Positions 47,151 to 56,025 of a stretch of 64,000 bases of DNA are shown one piece after another. The position numbers and the translations under genes were made by a program. The notes beneath the pieces are model-generated. The model was not told the origin of the DNA and ran no database searches. It saw only the letters and a list, made by a program, of their open reading frames with translations. This DNA comes from VXYL01 sp965208525 (GTDB lineage: Bacteria; Pseudomonadota; Gammaproteobacteria; Pseudomonadales; Azotimanducaceae). Location: contig OZ242340.1 in assembly GCA_965208525.1 (NCBI GenBank), forward strand, positions 2,542,001 to 2,606,000, read 5' to 3'. Position 1 is the stretch's first letter. The number at the start of each line of letters is the position of its first letter.

Positions 47151-48302
47151 CTAGGCACTCGACAGGAGTCCAAAGAGGATGCTCTCGTACATCCGCGTCA
47201 GCGGTGCTAGATCGGCAATGTGCACACGCTCGTTGACTTTGTGGATCGTCGCGTTGACGGGGCCGAGTTCCACCACCCCTGCGCCCGTTGGTGCGATGAA
47301 GCGGCCGTCGGAGGTGCCGCCGGAGGTGGACTCTTCCGCAACTTGCCCGGCAATGCTCCGGATGGCGGCCTGTACGGCGCTTGTCAGCGTTCCAGGGGGC
47401 GTGAAGAAGGGGTGGCCGGAGAGTCGCCAATCCACGCGCCACGGTGCGCCGACGGGTGCCAGGGCCTGTTCGACTTTGGTGCGCAGGCCCGCTTCGGTCT
47501 GCGACGGGTTGAAGCGGAAGTTGAACGCCGCGACCAGCTCCCCCGGAATGACGTTGCCGGCGCCCGTGCCGGCGCGGATGTTGGAGATTTGGAACGTGGT
47601 TGGCGGAAACGGCGGGCTGCCTTCGTCCCAGCGCCGGCTCGCCAAATCCGCCAGTGCCGAGAGGCTCGCATGAATCGGGTTCAGGGCATCGTCTGGGTAT
47701 GCCACATGGCCCTGAATGCCGGTGACGGTCACCGTGCCACTCAGGGAGCCACGCCGGCCCACCCGAATCACGTCGCCCACCGCCGCCGTGGATGATGGCT
47801 CGCCCACCACGCAATGGTCGATCTGGATGCCTCGGTCGGTGAGCGTTTCCACCACACGCACGGTGCCGTCGACGGCATCGGCTTCCTCGTCGCTGGTGAT
47901 GAGGAAGGCCAACGTGCCGGCTGGCTTGGGGTGGCCGCCGAGGAAGCGCTCTGCCGCCACCACCATTGCCGCAAGACTTGACTTCATGTCAGCAGCGCCG
48001 CGCCCGTACAGCCAACCGTCCCTCTCCGTGGGCTCGAATGGGGGTGTGTCCCAAGCCACCTCGGGGCCGGGCGGCACCACGTCCGTGTGTCCGGCGAATA
48101 CGACGAGCGGAGCACCGCTGCCGTAGGTGGCCCACAGGTTGTCCACTGCGTTGAAGGGCATGGACTCGAGGGCGAAGCCTGCGCCGGCAAGCCGCTCGCC
48201 GATCAGCTTCTGACAGCCGGCATCGTCCGGGGACACCGACGGTCGGGCGATGAGTTCCTTGGTGAGGGTGAGGACTGCTTCGGTCGGATCATCCACCGAC
48301 AT
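47151..48302 (-). CDS. dapE: Succinyl-diaminopimelate desuccinylase
   Basis: A 383-residue zinc peptidase-like enzyme of lysine and peptidoglycan-precursor synthesis, hydrolysing N-succinyl-LL-diaminopimelate. Metal and catalytic motifs are FAGHTDVVPPG (His/Asp), GRGAADMKSSLAAM (bridging Asp) and ITSDEEADAVDGT (Glu-Glu). The C-terminal half supplies TSGGTSDGRFI and GPVNATIHKVNERV. ATG 48302 is the start. It follows dapC by 11 bases, so DapC and DapE, consecutive steps of the succinylase route, are probably co-expressed. Confidence 0.95.
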   Translation of the reverse strand: MSVDDPTEAVLTLTKELIARPSVSPDDAGCQKLIGERLAGAGFALESMPFNAVDNLWATYGSGAPLVVFAGHTDVVPPGPEVAWDTPPFEPTERDGWLYGRGAADMKSSLAAMVVAAERFLGGHPKPAGTLAFLITSDEEADAVDGTVRVVETLTDRGIQIDHCVVGEPSSTAAVGDVIRVGRRGSLSGTVTVTGIQGHVAYPDDALNPIHASLSALADLASRRWDEGSPPFPPTTFQISNIRAGTGAGNVIPGELVAAFNFRFNPSQTEAGLRTKVEQALAPVGAPWRVDWRLSGHPFFTPPGTLTSAVQAAIRSIAGQVAEESTSGGTSDGRFIAPTGAGVVELGPVNATIHKVNERVHIADLAPLTRMYESILFGLLSSA

Positions 48303-48313
48303 CGTTCGTCCCT

Positions 48314-49498
48314 TCAGCCGAGGTCCTGGGCGAATGCCGCCAGCCGGTCCGCGGCTTCGACGCATTCTTCGAGTGGCGCCACCAAGGCGATGCGAATGCG
48401 ACCGGAGCCTGGATTCACGCCGTCCTGCTCGCGGCCGAGGTAACTCCCCGGCAGCACCGTGATGTTCTCGCGCTCGAACAGCGCCCGCGTGAACTCGCAA
48501 TCATCGCCAGGGGTTTCGGGCCAGAAATAGAAGCCGCCCGGCGGCACCTCCAGCTCGAACGCCCGTGCCAGCACCGGTGCCACCGCATCGAACTTGGCGC
48601 GATAGGCGGCGCGGTTCGCCACCACGTGGGTCTCGTCGCTCCACGCCAGCACGCTGGCGGCGGCCACATGCACGGGCATGGCGCAGCCGTGGTAGGTGCG
48701 GTAGTCGTAGTAGCGCGCCATCAATGCCGGGTCTCCCGCCGCGTAGCCGGAACGGAGCCCAGGCAGGCTTGAACGCTTGGAGAGACTGTTGAAGGCGACG
48801 CAGCGAGAGATCCCAAGGCCGGCGCGTGCTGCTGCCGTCAGCAATCCCACCGGCGGTGAGTCCTCGTCATGGTAGATCTCCGAGTAGCACTCGTCGGAGG
48901 CAATCACGAAATCGTGCTCGTGGGCTCGCTCCACCAGCCGCGCCAGCGCCTGCTCCGACATCACCGCCCCGGACGGGTTGCCGGGGTTGCACAGATACAC
49001 AAGCTCGGTCTCTTGCCACACCGCATCCGGCACCTGCTCGAAGTCGGGTACGCCGGTGGCCGGCACGTAATATGGCTCAGCCCCCTTCAGCAGCGCCGTC
49101 CCCTCGTAGATCTGGTAGAACGGATTCGGCATCAGCACCCGCGCCCCAGCCCGACCGCTGAGCATCGCCTGACCGAACGAAAACAGCGCCTCGCGGGTGC
49201 CGTTCACCGGCAGCACGTCCGTCGCTGGGTCGAGCTCGACGCCAAAGCGGCGCCCGATCCACGAGGCAATGGTGCCTCGCAGTTCGTCGCCGCCGCGGGT
49301 GGGCGGATAGGCCGAAAGGCCGGCGCGCAAGAGTTCTTCGCGGCCGAGCGCCTCGATGATGAAGTCCGGCGGCGCATGCTTCGGCTCGCCGATGGAAAGC
49401 GCTATGTGCGGTCGATTGGTACGTGGCGCGAGACCGGCCTTTAGCTCGCTTAAGCGTTCGAATGGATAGGGTTGCAGACCGTCGATGTAAGGATTCAT
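48314..49498 (-). CDS. dapC: Succinyldiaminopimelate transaminase
   Basis: A 394-residue fold-type I aminotransferase that makes N-succinyl-LL-diaminopimelate from the 2-oxo precursor with glutamate. PLP contacts appear in VNGTREALFSF, MPNPFYQIYEG, YLCNPGNPSGAV and IASDECYSEIY, and the PLP Lys in FNSLSKRSSLPGLRSG. ATG 49498 is the accepted start (MNPYIDGLQPYPF matches family N-termini). An upstream in-frame ATG within the repeat would add a MRARRPAV-type extension. Order glnD-dapC-dapE is common in gammaproteobacteria. Confidence 0.94.
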   Translation of the reverse strand: MNPYIDGLQPYPFERLSELKAGLAPRTNRPHIALSIGEPKHAPPDFIIEALGREELLRAGLSAYPPTRGGDELRGTIASWIGRRFGVELDPATDVLPVNGTREALFSFGQAMLSGRAGARVLMPNPFYQIYEGTALLKGAEPYYVPATGVPDFEQVPDAVWQETELVYLCNPGNPSGAVMSEQALARLVERAHEHDFVIASDECYSEIYHDEDSPPVGLLTAAARAGLGISRCVAFNSLSKRSSLPGLRSGYAAGDPALMARYYDYRTYHGCAMPVHVAAASVLAWSDETHVVANRAAYRAKFDAVAPVLARAFELEVPPGGFYFWPETPGDDCEFTRALFERENITVLPGSYLGREQDGVNPGSGRIRIALVAPLEECVEAADRLAAFAQDLG

Positions 49499-49504
49499 GC
49501 AGCT

Positions 49505-49600
49505 TCCGCTGTGGATGCGCGCCCGCGGGCGCGTTGGCAGTTCGCTTGCGCGAACTGCTGGCCTTCGTGCTCGCATTCGCTCGCCACTACGGCAATCCGT
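49505..49600 (-). repeat. Double-hairpin repeat upstream of dapC
   Basis: On the minus strand it reads GAATGCGAGCACGAAGGCC, AGTTCGC-GCAA-GCGAACT, GCCAACGCGCC-CGC-GGGCGCGC, almost the same as the repeat that opens rnc at 26.32-26.39 kb. It lies in the glnD-dapC spacer next to a second, separate hairpin at 49601-49638. Confidence 0.87.
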
Positions 49601-49638
49601 CTGTCGGACTTCGCCGCTATCGCGGCGAAGTCCGACAG
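49601..49638 (-). terminator. Perfect 17-bp stem hairpin containing the glnD stop codon
   Basis: Arms CTGTCGGACTTCGCCGC (49601-49617) and GCGGCGAAGTCCGACAG (49622-49638) are perfectly complementary with a TATC loop. On the minus strand the glnD stop TAG (49617-49619) lies at the loop. Single arms of the same sequence are found near 13.25 and 28.28 kb. A terminator or transcript stabiliser is a reasonable guess; no T-run follows. Confidence 0.7.
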
Positions 49639-52382
49639 GCCGAAAGGGCATCGAGATGATCGCGGATGCGGGCGCAGATGTCGTCGGCGCGGGCGCGCTC
49701 GGCTACGGCGGTTCGGTCCCGCTCTGTCACTTCAAACACATCCTCCACCCGCTCGCCCAAGGTCGTGATGCGGGCGCGGGTGACGGCAAGCTCGAGTTCG
49801 ATGAAAAGCCGGCCGATGTGCGCGAGCAGCCCTGGCCGGTCGGCGGCCACCACCCGCAGCGTGGAACTCGATGCATCGGGAACCGTGCTGAGTTGCACCT
49901 CGGTGGGCGCCGCGAACTGCTTCTGCCGTCGCGACAGGCGACGCTCTGCCTTGCTCCCGGTCAGGCGGCCGAGCGCGGCGCGGCCCACCGTTGTGCGAAT
50001 GCGGTCGCGTACGTTGGCGTCGTTTGGCACCGGGCCTCGTTCCTTGAGCACGATATAGGAGTTGAAGCAGACGCCGGATGCATTGGTGGCGACGGTGGCG
50101 GCCTGAATGCTCAAGGCGAGGCCAGCGATGGCGGTGACGCTGTCGGCGAAGAGGTTGTCGCGGTCCCTGGCATAGACAAAAACCTCGCTGGCGCCGCCGC
50201 CGTCCTCGCCGAGCAGGTCCAGGATCAGCACCAGCGCGCCGCCCGCGAGATCGTGCGCCGCTATGGCCTCGGTGATGGTCAGCACCTCCATCGGCGAATG
50301 GTGCAGGAAGAAATCGTCGCCGGGCTCGTCCCACAGCGCCAGCACTTGGCCTTCGGCAAGGCCCCGCTCGGCCGCAGCATCGAGCGCCGTGCGGCGGCAG
50401 GCGGCGATGTGTTCGCTGCGCCGGCGCGGCGAGTCGAGCCCTTGGCGCAAGGCGCGTCGTGTTTCGACGTAGAGCTGCCCCATGAGGGTAGCGCGCCAAC
50501 TGTTCCAGAGGGTGGGGTTGGTGGCGTTGATGTCCGCGACGGTGAGGGCATAGAGATAGTCGAGGCGGGTCTCAGTGAGCACTAGGCGGGCAAACTCGTC
50601 GATCACTTCCGGGTCGTGGATGTCCTTGCGCTGCGCTGTGGTGGACATGGTGAGATGCTCCCGCACCAGCCATGCCACAAGCTCGGTGTCCTCGCCTCCG
50701 AGGCCGTGGCGGCGGCAGAACTCGGCCACTTCAGCGGCGCCGATCTCGGAGTGGTCGCCGCCGCGCCCCTTGCCGATGTCGTGGAAGAGTCCGGCGATGT
50801 AGAGCAGTTCGATCTTCGGCAAGTTGCCGGTCACGCGGGTGGCGAGGGGATAGTCGGCCTCGCGACTCGCGGCGTGGAAACGGCGCATGTTGCGGATCAC
50901 CATCATGGTGTGCGCGTCTACGGTGTACATGTGGAAGAGGTCGTGCTGCATCTGCCCGACGACACGACCGAATTCGGGGATATAGCGGCCCAATACGCCA
51001 TAGCGGCGCATCCGGGTGAGCTGGCTGACGAGGGTGTAGGGTGCCTTCAGCAGGTCAATGAAGTGGCGCGTCACCTGGGGATCCTGGCGAAGGCTGTCGT
51101 CCATGAGATGCAAGTGGCTACGCACGAGGCGGATGGTTGCCGCCCGCACGCCGCGTGCGTCCTTGCGATTGGCCAGCAGCACGAACATCTCCATCAGCGC
51201 GGCGGGCGCCCTGCGGAAGACATCGTCGCGGGTTACCTCGATGTAACGGTTGCGTAGCCGAAAGCGCTCGTTGATGGGTTCGATGACCTCGCGCCTTGTG
51301 AGGGGGCCTGCAGTTTGGCTCTCGTCGAAGTGTTGCAGCACGATGTCGTTGGCTTCGCGCAGATGCAGAACGTGGCGGTAGTAGTCGTGCATGAACTGCT
51401 CGACGCCGAGCTGGGCGTCCGTGTCCACGTAGCCGAAGCGGCGCGCCAGCTCGCGCTGATGATCGAACAGCAGCCGATCCTCGCGGCGGCCCGTGAGCAG
51501 GTGCAGACCGAACCGCACGCGCCAGAGAAAACGGCGTCCCTCCACGAGCCAGTCGCGCTCTTGCGGGGTCAGCACCGAACGCTCGACTAGCTGCGTGAGA
51601 TCGGCGGTGCCGAACTGGCGGCGAGCGATCCAACCCACCGTTTGGATGTCGCGCAGGCCACCGGGCGAGCCCTTGATGTTGGGTTCGAGGTCGTACTCGA
51701 CGTCGTCGAATTGCGCGTGCCGGGCCTCCTGTTCCTCGCGCTTGGCGCGATAGAACCGGCCGGACGGCCAGAGCGCTGGTCGGGCCAGGATTTTGTCCAG
51801 ACGGCGGGTGAGGATGTCGGAGCCGGTGAGACGGCGCCGTTCCATCATGGTGGTGACGACGCTCACGTCGCCGCTGGCTTCGCGCTTGCAGTCCGCCAGG
51901 GTACGTACGCTGTGGCCGATGTCGAGCTTGAGATCCCAGAGCAGGCGCAGGAAGGAGGCCACGGCTTCCTGACTGCGGCGACCGCGCAGGACGAAGCTGT
52001 TGCGCGCCAGCAGCATGAGGTCGATGTCGGAGTGCGGGTGCAGCTCGCCGCGCCCGTAGCCGCCCACAGCCAGCAGCGCAACATTGCTGTTGCCGTGGAA
52101 GAAGGCGTGCCACACTTCCGCGAGGAAAGCGTCGATGAAGCGCGCCCGTTCCGCCACCAGGCATTCGATGTCGTCGCCGCGCCAGAAGCGAGCCGCCAGC
52201 GCATCGTCCGCCTGGCCTATGCGGCGGCGCAGTTCGCTGAGGTCGCCGGCCACCGGCGCCGACCTCACCAGCGCGGGCTCCTCGCGAGGGGGCTGGTGTG
52301 CCGTCCGATGGCTTCGACGTACTTTGGGACGCCCAACCCTCGTCCTGATCGACCTTTCGGGGGGCGAGTCTGGGCGGCACAT
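49617..52382 (-). CDS. glnD: Bifunctional uridylyltransferase/uridylyl-removing enzyme GlnD
   Basis: A 921-residue nitrogen sensor that uridylylates and deuridylylates PII (GlnB) in response to glutamine. The nucleotidyltransferase motif GGYGRGELHPHSDIDLML is near residue 107, the HD domain includes GLFHDIGKGRGGDHSEIG, and two ACT domains occupy the C-terminus (EVFVYARDRDNLFADSV; LRVVAADRPGLLAHIGRLF). ATG 52382 gives the usual length; an AAGGAGG immediately precedes it but is very close. The last residues (LSACRTSPR) are encoded by one arm of the hairpin at 49601-49638. The 52383-52509 spacer shows no gene. Confidence 0.95.
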   Translation of the reverse strand: MCRPDSPPERSIRTRVGRPKVRRSHRTAHQPPREEPALVRSAPVAGDLSELRRRIGQADDALAARFWRGDDIECLVAERARFIDAFLAEVWHAFFHGNSNVALLAVGGYGRGELHPHSDIDLMLLARNSFVLRGRRSQEAVASFLRLLWDLKLDIGHSVRTLADCKREASGDVSVVTTMMERRRLTGSDILTRRLDKILARPALWPSGRFYRAKREEQEARHAQFDDVEYDLEPNIKGSPGGLRDIQTVGWIARRQFGTADLTQLVERSVLTPQERDWLVEGRRFLWRVRFGLHLLTGRREDRLLFDHQRELARRFGYVDTDAQLGVEQFMHDYYRHVLHLREANDIVLQHFDESQTAGPLTRREVIEPINERFRLRNRYIEVTRDDVFRRAPAALMEMFVLLANRKDARGVRAATIRLVRSHLHLMDDSLRQDPQVTRHFIDLLKAPYTLVSQLTRMRRYGVLGRYIPEFGRVVGQMQHDLFHMYTVDAHTMMVIRNMRRFHAASREADYPLATRVTGNLPKIELLYIAGLFHDIGKGRGGDHSEIGAAEVAEFCRRHGLGGEDTELVAWLVREHLTMSTTAQRKDIHDPEVIDEFARLVLTETRLDYLYALTVADINATNPTLWNSWRATLMGQLYVETRRALRQGLDSPRRRSEHIAACRRTALDAAAERGLAEGQVLALWDEPGDDFFLHHSPMEVLTITEAIAAHDLAGGALVLILDLLGEDGGGASEVFVYARDRDNLFADSVTAIAGLALSIQAATVATNASGVCFNSYIVLKERGPVPNDANVRDRIRTTVGRAALGRLTGSKAERRLSRRQKQFAAPTEVQLSTVPDASSSTLRVVAADRPGLLAHIGRLFIELELAVTRARITTLGERVEDVFEVTERDRTAVAERARADDICARIRDHLDALSACRTSPR

Positions 52383-52509
52383 CCTCCTTGTTTCCGGCGT
52401 CGCTGCGCGAGCCAAGGCCCAGCGGGAAAGGTGGCGCGTTTTCGGGGCGCGACACCAGGGATCAGGGCGTCCCATCGCTCGCGCCCACAGGCGCCGCCGC
52501 AGCATGCAC

Positions 52510-53361
52510 TCACGCAGAGACCGCCAAGGACGCGTTCGTCGCCGTTGGCACTTGCTCCAGCCAGCCGAGTTCCTCCTCGCGCAGGGTCAGCACTTCGACG
52601 CCGTCTTCGGTAACGAGCAAGGTGTGTTCCCATTGCGCGGAGAGCTTGTGGTCCTTGGTGACGACGGTCCACTCGTCCGGCAGGATTTTCACGTGCCGCT
52701 TACCGGCGTTGATCATGGGTTCGATGGTGAAGGCCATGCCCGGCTTGAGGACGATGCCGTCGTTCCGCTTGCCGTAATGCAGAATCTGCGGCTCGTCGTG
52801 GAACTTCGCGCCGATGCCGTGGCCGCAGAACTCGCGCACGACGGAGAACCGATGCGACTCGGCGTGGCGGGCGATGGCGTGGCCGATGTTGCCGATGTGG
52901 GCGCCGGGACGCACCTCGGCGATGCCCCGGTAAAGGCACTCCTGGGTCACCGCCGAGAGCCGCCGTGCCAACACATTGGGCTTGCCGATCAGGAACATCT
53001 TGCTGGTGTCGCCGTGGTAACCGTCCTTGATGATGGTGACGTCGATGTTCATGGCATCGCCGTTTCTAAGCACCTTCTTGGTGCTGGGAATGCCGTGGCA
53101 GACGACGTGGTTCACCGACGTGCAGATGGACTTCGGGAACGGGGTCTGGCCAGCCGATGCGCTGTAGTTGAGCGGTGCCGGCACGCAGCCGAGTTCGCCT
53201 ACGATGTACTCGTGACAGATGCGGTCCAAGTCTTCGGTGGTGGCGCCGGGCTTGACGTGCTCGCCGATCATTTCGAGCACGCCGGCGGCGAGCCGCCCGA
53301 CCGTGCGCATCTTGTCGATTTCCTCGGCGTCGAGGGTGGGCGTCGTGCGCTGATGCCGCAT
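52510..53361 (-). CDS. map: Type I methionine aminopeptidase
   Basis: A 283-residue cytosolic enzyme removing N-terminal Met. Metal ligands are visible in MNIDVTIIKDGYHGDTSKMF (two Asp), GHGIGAKFHDEP (His), FTIEPMINAG (Glu) and SAQWEHTLLVTEDG (Glu). Cleft His is in CTSVNHVVCHGIP. ATG 53361 best fits family starts (TPTLDAEEIDKMRTVGRL), though ATG 53379 is possible. It is divergent from rpsB, a very conserved arrangement, and upstream of glnD. Confidence 0.96.
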   Translation of the reverse strand: MRHQRTTPTLDAEEIDKMRTVGRLAAGVLEMIGEHVKPGATTEDLDRICHEYIVGELGCVPAPLNYSASAGQTPFPKSICTSVNHVVCHGIPSTKKVLRNGDAMNIDVTIIKDGYHGDTSKMFLIGKPNVLARRLSAVTQECLYRGIAEVRPGAHIGNIGHAIARHAESHRFSVVREFCGHGIGAKFHDEPQILHYGKRNDGIVLKPGMAFTIEPMINAGKRHVKILPDEWTVVTKDHKLSAQWEHTLLVTEDGVEVLTLREEELGWLEQVPTATNASLAVSA

Positions 53362-53416
53362 GGTGCGCTGATTCCGCATAGAGGAAGCCAATCTCCAGGC
53401 AAAGACAGGACGCGAG

Positions 53417-53427
53417 TATGGTATAAA
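53417..53427 (+). promoter_or_regulatory. Likely rpsB promoter, extended -10
   Basis: The sequence TATGGTATAAA about 200 bases before rpsB resembles the extended -10 (TGTGGTATAAA-type) I recall as conserved for rpsB promoters in gammaproteobacteria. No good -35 box is obvious, as expected for an extended -10 promoter. The oppositely oriented map promoter must lie in the same 266-base gap. Confidence 0.55.
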
Positions 53428-53429
53428 GC

Positions 53430-53627
53430 CGCCGCCCGGCAAAGCGCTGGGTGGGGAACTCCCTCAACCAACGGGCACCAACGCGGTGCTTCCATCAAAC
53501 CAACAGGCTGTCGCGCGGCTCAAGACGAGGCGCTGCGGGTGGTTCCGATGCTGGCTCGGCAAGGCCAACACGGAACGGATTCGGCGCTTGCCGCGCGGCC
53601 TCGACATAAACAACCCGGAGCGAACTC
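53430..53627 (+). promoter_or_regulatory. Long rpsB 5' leader, possible S2 autoregulatory region
   Basis: About 198 bases between the putative promoter and the rpsB ATG, with hairpin-forming segments (GGGTGGGGAACTCCCTC; GCACCAACGCGGTGC). Feedback by ribosomal protein S2 through the rpsB leader is known in gammaproteobacteria, and a leader of this length is compatible. I cannot verify the fold. Confidence 0.4.
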
Positions 53628-54374
53628 ATGGCCGAGATCAGCATGCGCGACATGCTCGCCGCTGGCGTGCATTTTGGGCACCAGACCCGATTCTGGAATC
53701 CGAAGATGGCACCCTACATCTTCGGTGCCCGCAACAAGATTCACATCGTCAACCTCGAAATCACGCAGCCGGCGCTCGCCGCCGCGCTTGAAGAGCTGCG
53801 GCGCCTTGCGGCTCGCAAGCGCAAGATTCTCTTCGTCGGCACCAAGCGCGCCGCCTCCGGCGTTGTCCGGGAGCAGGCCGAGCGCGTTGGCATGCCGTTC
53901 ATCGACGAGCGCTGGCTCGGCGGCACCCTCACCAACTACAAGACCATCCGCCGCTCCATCCGCCGCCTCACGGATCTCGAAACCCAAGCCGAGGACGGCA
54001 CGTTCGAGATGCTCACCAAGAAGGAAGCGCTGCAGCGGCGTCGCCTGATGGCCAAGCTCGAGCGCAGCCTGGGCGGCATCAAGGACATGGGCGGCCTGCC
54101 CGATGCCCTGTTCGTGGTGGACGTGCAGCACGAGCGCATCGCGGTCACGGAAGCGGGCAAACTCGGCATTCCCGTGTTCGGCATCGTCGATACCAACAGC
54201 GACCCGGAAGGGGTCACTTACGTGATTCCCGGCAACGACGACGCCATCCGCGCCGTGCGGCTTTACGTCACGGCGGCGGCAGACGCCATCGAGGAGGGCC
54301 GTGCCGAAGGCGCCGGCGAGGTGGCGCTCGAGGAGTTCGTTGACATGGACGAAGGGAAGGAAGCGCCGGCGTAG
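53628..54374 (+). CDS. rpsB: 30S ribosomal protein S2
   Basis: A 248-residue small-subunit protein needed for 30S assembly and S1 binding. Typical start EISMRDMLAAGVHFGHQTRFWNP, then FVGTKRAA, DERWLGGTLTNYKTI, KDMGGLPDALFVVDV and GIVDTNSDPEGVTYVIPGNDDA. An acidic C-terminal tail follows. It is cotranscribed with tsf in most proteobacteria; the spacing here is 57 bases. Confidence 0.98.
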   Translation: MAEISMRDMLAAGVHFGHQTRFWNPKMAPYIFGARNKIHIVNLEITQPALAAALEELRRLAARKRKILFVGTKRAASGVVREQAERVGMPFIDERWLGGTLTNYKTIRRSIRRLTDLETQAEDGTFEMLTKKEALQRRRLMAKLERSLGGIKDMGGLPDALFVVDVQHERIAVTEAGKLGIPVFGIVDTNSDPEGVTYVIPGNDDAIRAVRLYVTAAADAIEEGRAEGAGEVALEEFVDMDEGKEAPA

Positions 54375-54431
54375 AGGCCGATCCACACCGCCACCTCCAA
54401 ATCCAACGACTTAAGGAAAGGAATCCAATCG

Positions 54432-55292
54432 ATGCCTGCCACGAACATGCAACTGATCAAGGAACTCCGCGAACGCACCGGAGTCGGCTTTGGCGACTGC
54501 AAGAAGGCACTTGCCGAAGCCGGGTGGGAGATGGAAGAGGCCATCGCCATCGTCCGCCGGGAAAGCGGCGCCAAGGCGGCAAAAAAGGCCGACCGCACCG
54601 CCGCCGAAGGGTTGCTGGGCGTCGTCGCATCGGCTGACGGCGAAAGCGCCGCCATCGTCGAAATCAACATCGAAACGGATTTCGCGGCCAAGAACGAGAA
54701 ATTCGTTGCCTTCGTCGCCGAGGCGGCAGAACGAACGCTGGCGGAGGGTGTGGATGGCCTCGCCGAGGCCCTGGAGGATCGGCGGGCAGAGCTGGTGGCC
54801 GAGATTGGCGAGAACATCAGTGTGCGCCGTGCCGCCAGAGTGGAAGCCCCTGGGGGCACCGTCGGTGTCTATCTGCATCAGGATTCCCGCCAGGGCGCGC
54901 TGGTGGGACTAACGGTGGGTGACCTGGATTTGGCTCGCGACCTCGCCATGCACGTCACCGCCATGCGCCCCTTGGTGGTGGCCCCGGCGGACGTGCCGGA
55001 GGCGACCGTGGCCCGCGAGCGCGCCATTTTCGAAGCGCAGGCGGCAGAGAGCGGCAAGCCAGCCAACATTGTCGAAAAGATGGTGGAAGGCCGGGTGCGC
55101 AAGTTCCTCAGCGAATCGAGCCTAACCGAGCAGCCTTTCGTCAAGGACGCGCAAGTGCGAATCTCCAAGCTGCTCAAGCAAGCGGGCGCGACCTGTACCG
55201 GCTTCGAGCGGTTTCAAGTGGGCGAGGGCGTGGAGAAGGCTACGGAGGATTTCGCGGCCGAAGTCGCCGCGCAGGTCGAGAAGAGCGCCTGA
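54432..55292 (+). CDS. tsf: Elongation factor Ts
   Basis: A 286-residue nucleotide exchange factor for EF-Tu. The N-terminal UBA-like domain has LIKELRERTGVGFGDCKKAL (TGAG/DCK pattern). The core motif NIETDFAAKNEKFV, present near 78-90, and EIGENISVRRAARVEA, then the C-terminal QPFVKDAQVRISKLLK match the family. It follows rpsB and is followed after seven bases by pyrH. Confidence 0.98.
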   Translation: MPATNMQLIKELRERTGVGFGDCKKALAEAGWEMEEAIAIVRRESGAKAAKKADRTAAEGLLGVVASADGESAAIVEINIETDFAAKNEKFVAFVAEAAERTLAEGVDGLAEALEDRRAELVAEIGENISVRRAARVEAPGGTVGVYLHQDSRQGALVGLTVGDLDLARDLAMHVTAMRPLVVAPADVPEATVARERAIFEAQAAESGKPANIVEKMVEGRVRKFLSESSLTEQPFVKDAQVRISKLLKQAGATCTGFERFQVGEGVEKATEDFAAEVAAQVEKSA

Positions 55293-55299
55293 TCGCGCC

Positions 55300-56025
55300 A
55301 TGACGTATCGCCGGATGCTGGTGAAGTTCTCCGGCGAGTCGCTCGGAGGCAGCACCGGCGTTGGCATCGATGCGGGCGTGCTTGCAGACATGGCGGGTCA
55401 GATCGCGGGCCTCGCAAGCTCCGGCGTGGAGACCGGCGTGGTGGTCGGCGGCGGCAACCTGTTTCGAGGTCGAGAAGTGGCCGATGCCGGCGTAGACCGC
55501 ATCGCGGGCGACCACATGGGAATGCTCGCGACGGTGATGAATGCGCTGGCCCTCAAGAGCGCGCTCGGCCGCGCCGGTGTGGCGGCCGAGGTGCTGTGCG
55601 CCCACCCCATAGCGACCATCGCCGAGGGTTTCTCCGTCGCAAGAGCGCGACAGCTACTCGACTCTGGCCATGTGGTGCTCTATGCCGGCGGCACCGGCAG
55701 CCCCTTGTTTACCACCGACACCGCCGCTTGCCTTCGCGCCATCGAGACCGGTGCAGAAGTGGTGGTGAAATCCACTCGCGTCGATGGTGTCTACAGCGAT
55801 GACCCGGAGAAGGACGCCGCCGCCAGGCGCTACGACCGCCTGGATTACAGCGAAGTGCTGGAGCAGGAGTTGGCCGTGATGGACTTCGCCGCCATTTGCC
55901 TCTGCCGGGACCACGACCTGCCGATCATCGTCTGCGATGTGGCCGAACCCGATGCATTGACGCGCATCGCCCGCGGTGACAAGGTGGGAACAAGAATCGA
56001 CGGGCGGGGGAGCGGCGATAAGTGA
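55300..56025 (+). CDS. pyrH: UMP kinase
   Basis: A 241-residue amino-acid-kinase-fold enzyme making UDP from UMP (E. coli 241). Start YRRMLVKFSGESLGGSTG, then VVVGGGNLFRG, MGMLATVMNALALKSAL, YAGGTGSPLFTTDTAA and TRVDGVYSDDPEKDAAA. It overlaps frr by four bases and lies seven bases after tsf. Confidence 0.98.
   Translation: MTYRRMLVKFSGESLGGSTGVGIDAGVLADMAGQIAGLASSGVETGVVVGGGNLFRGREVADAGVDRIAGDHMGMLATVMNALALKSALGRAGVAAEVLCAHPIATIAEGFSVARARQLLDSGHVVLYAGGTGSPLFTTDTAACLRAIETGAEVVVKSTRVDGVYSDDPEKDAAARRYDRLDYSEVLEQELAVMDFAAICLCRDHDLPIIVCDVAEPDALTRIARGDKVGTRIDGRGSGDK

Noticed and set aside
46673..47173. Functional metalloprotease gene
   Set aside because: No HExxH motif, no signal peptide, and the frame's 5' part overlaps the dapE stop region.
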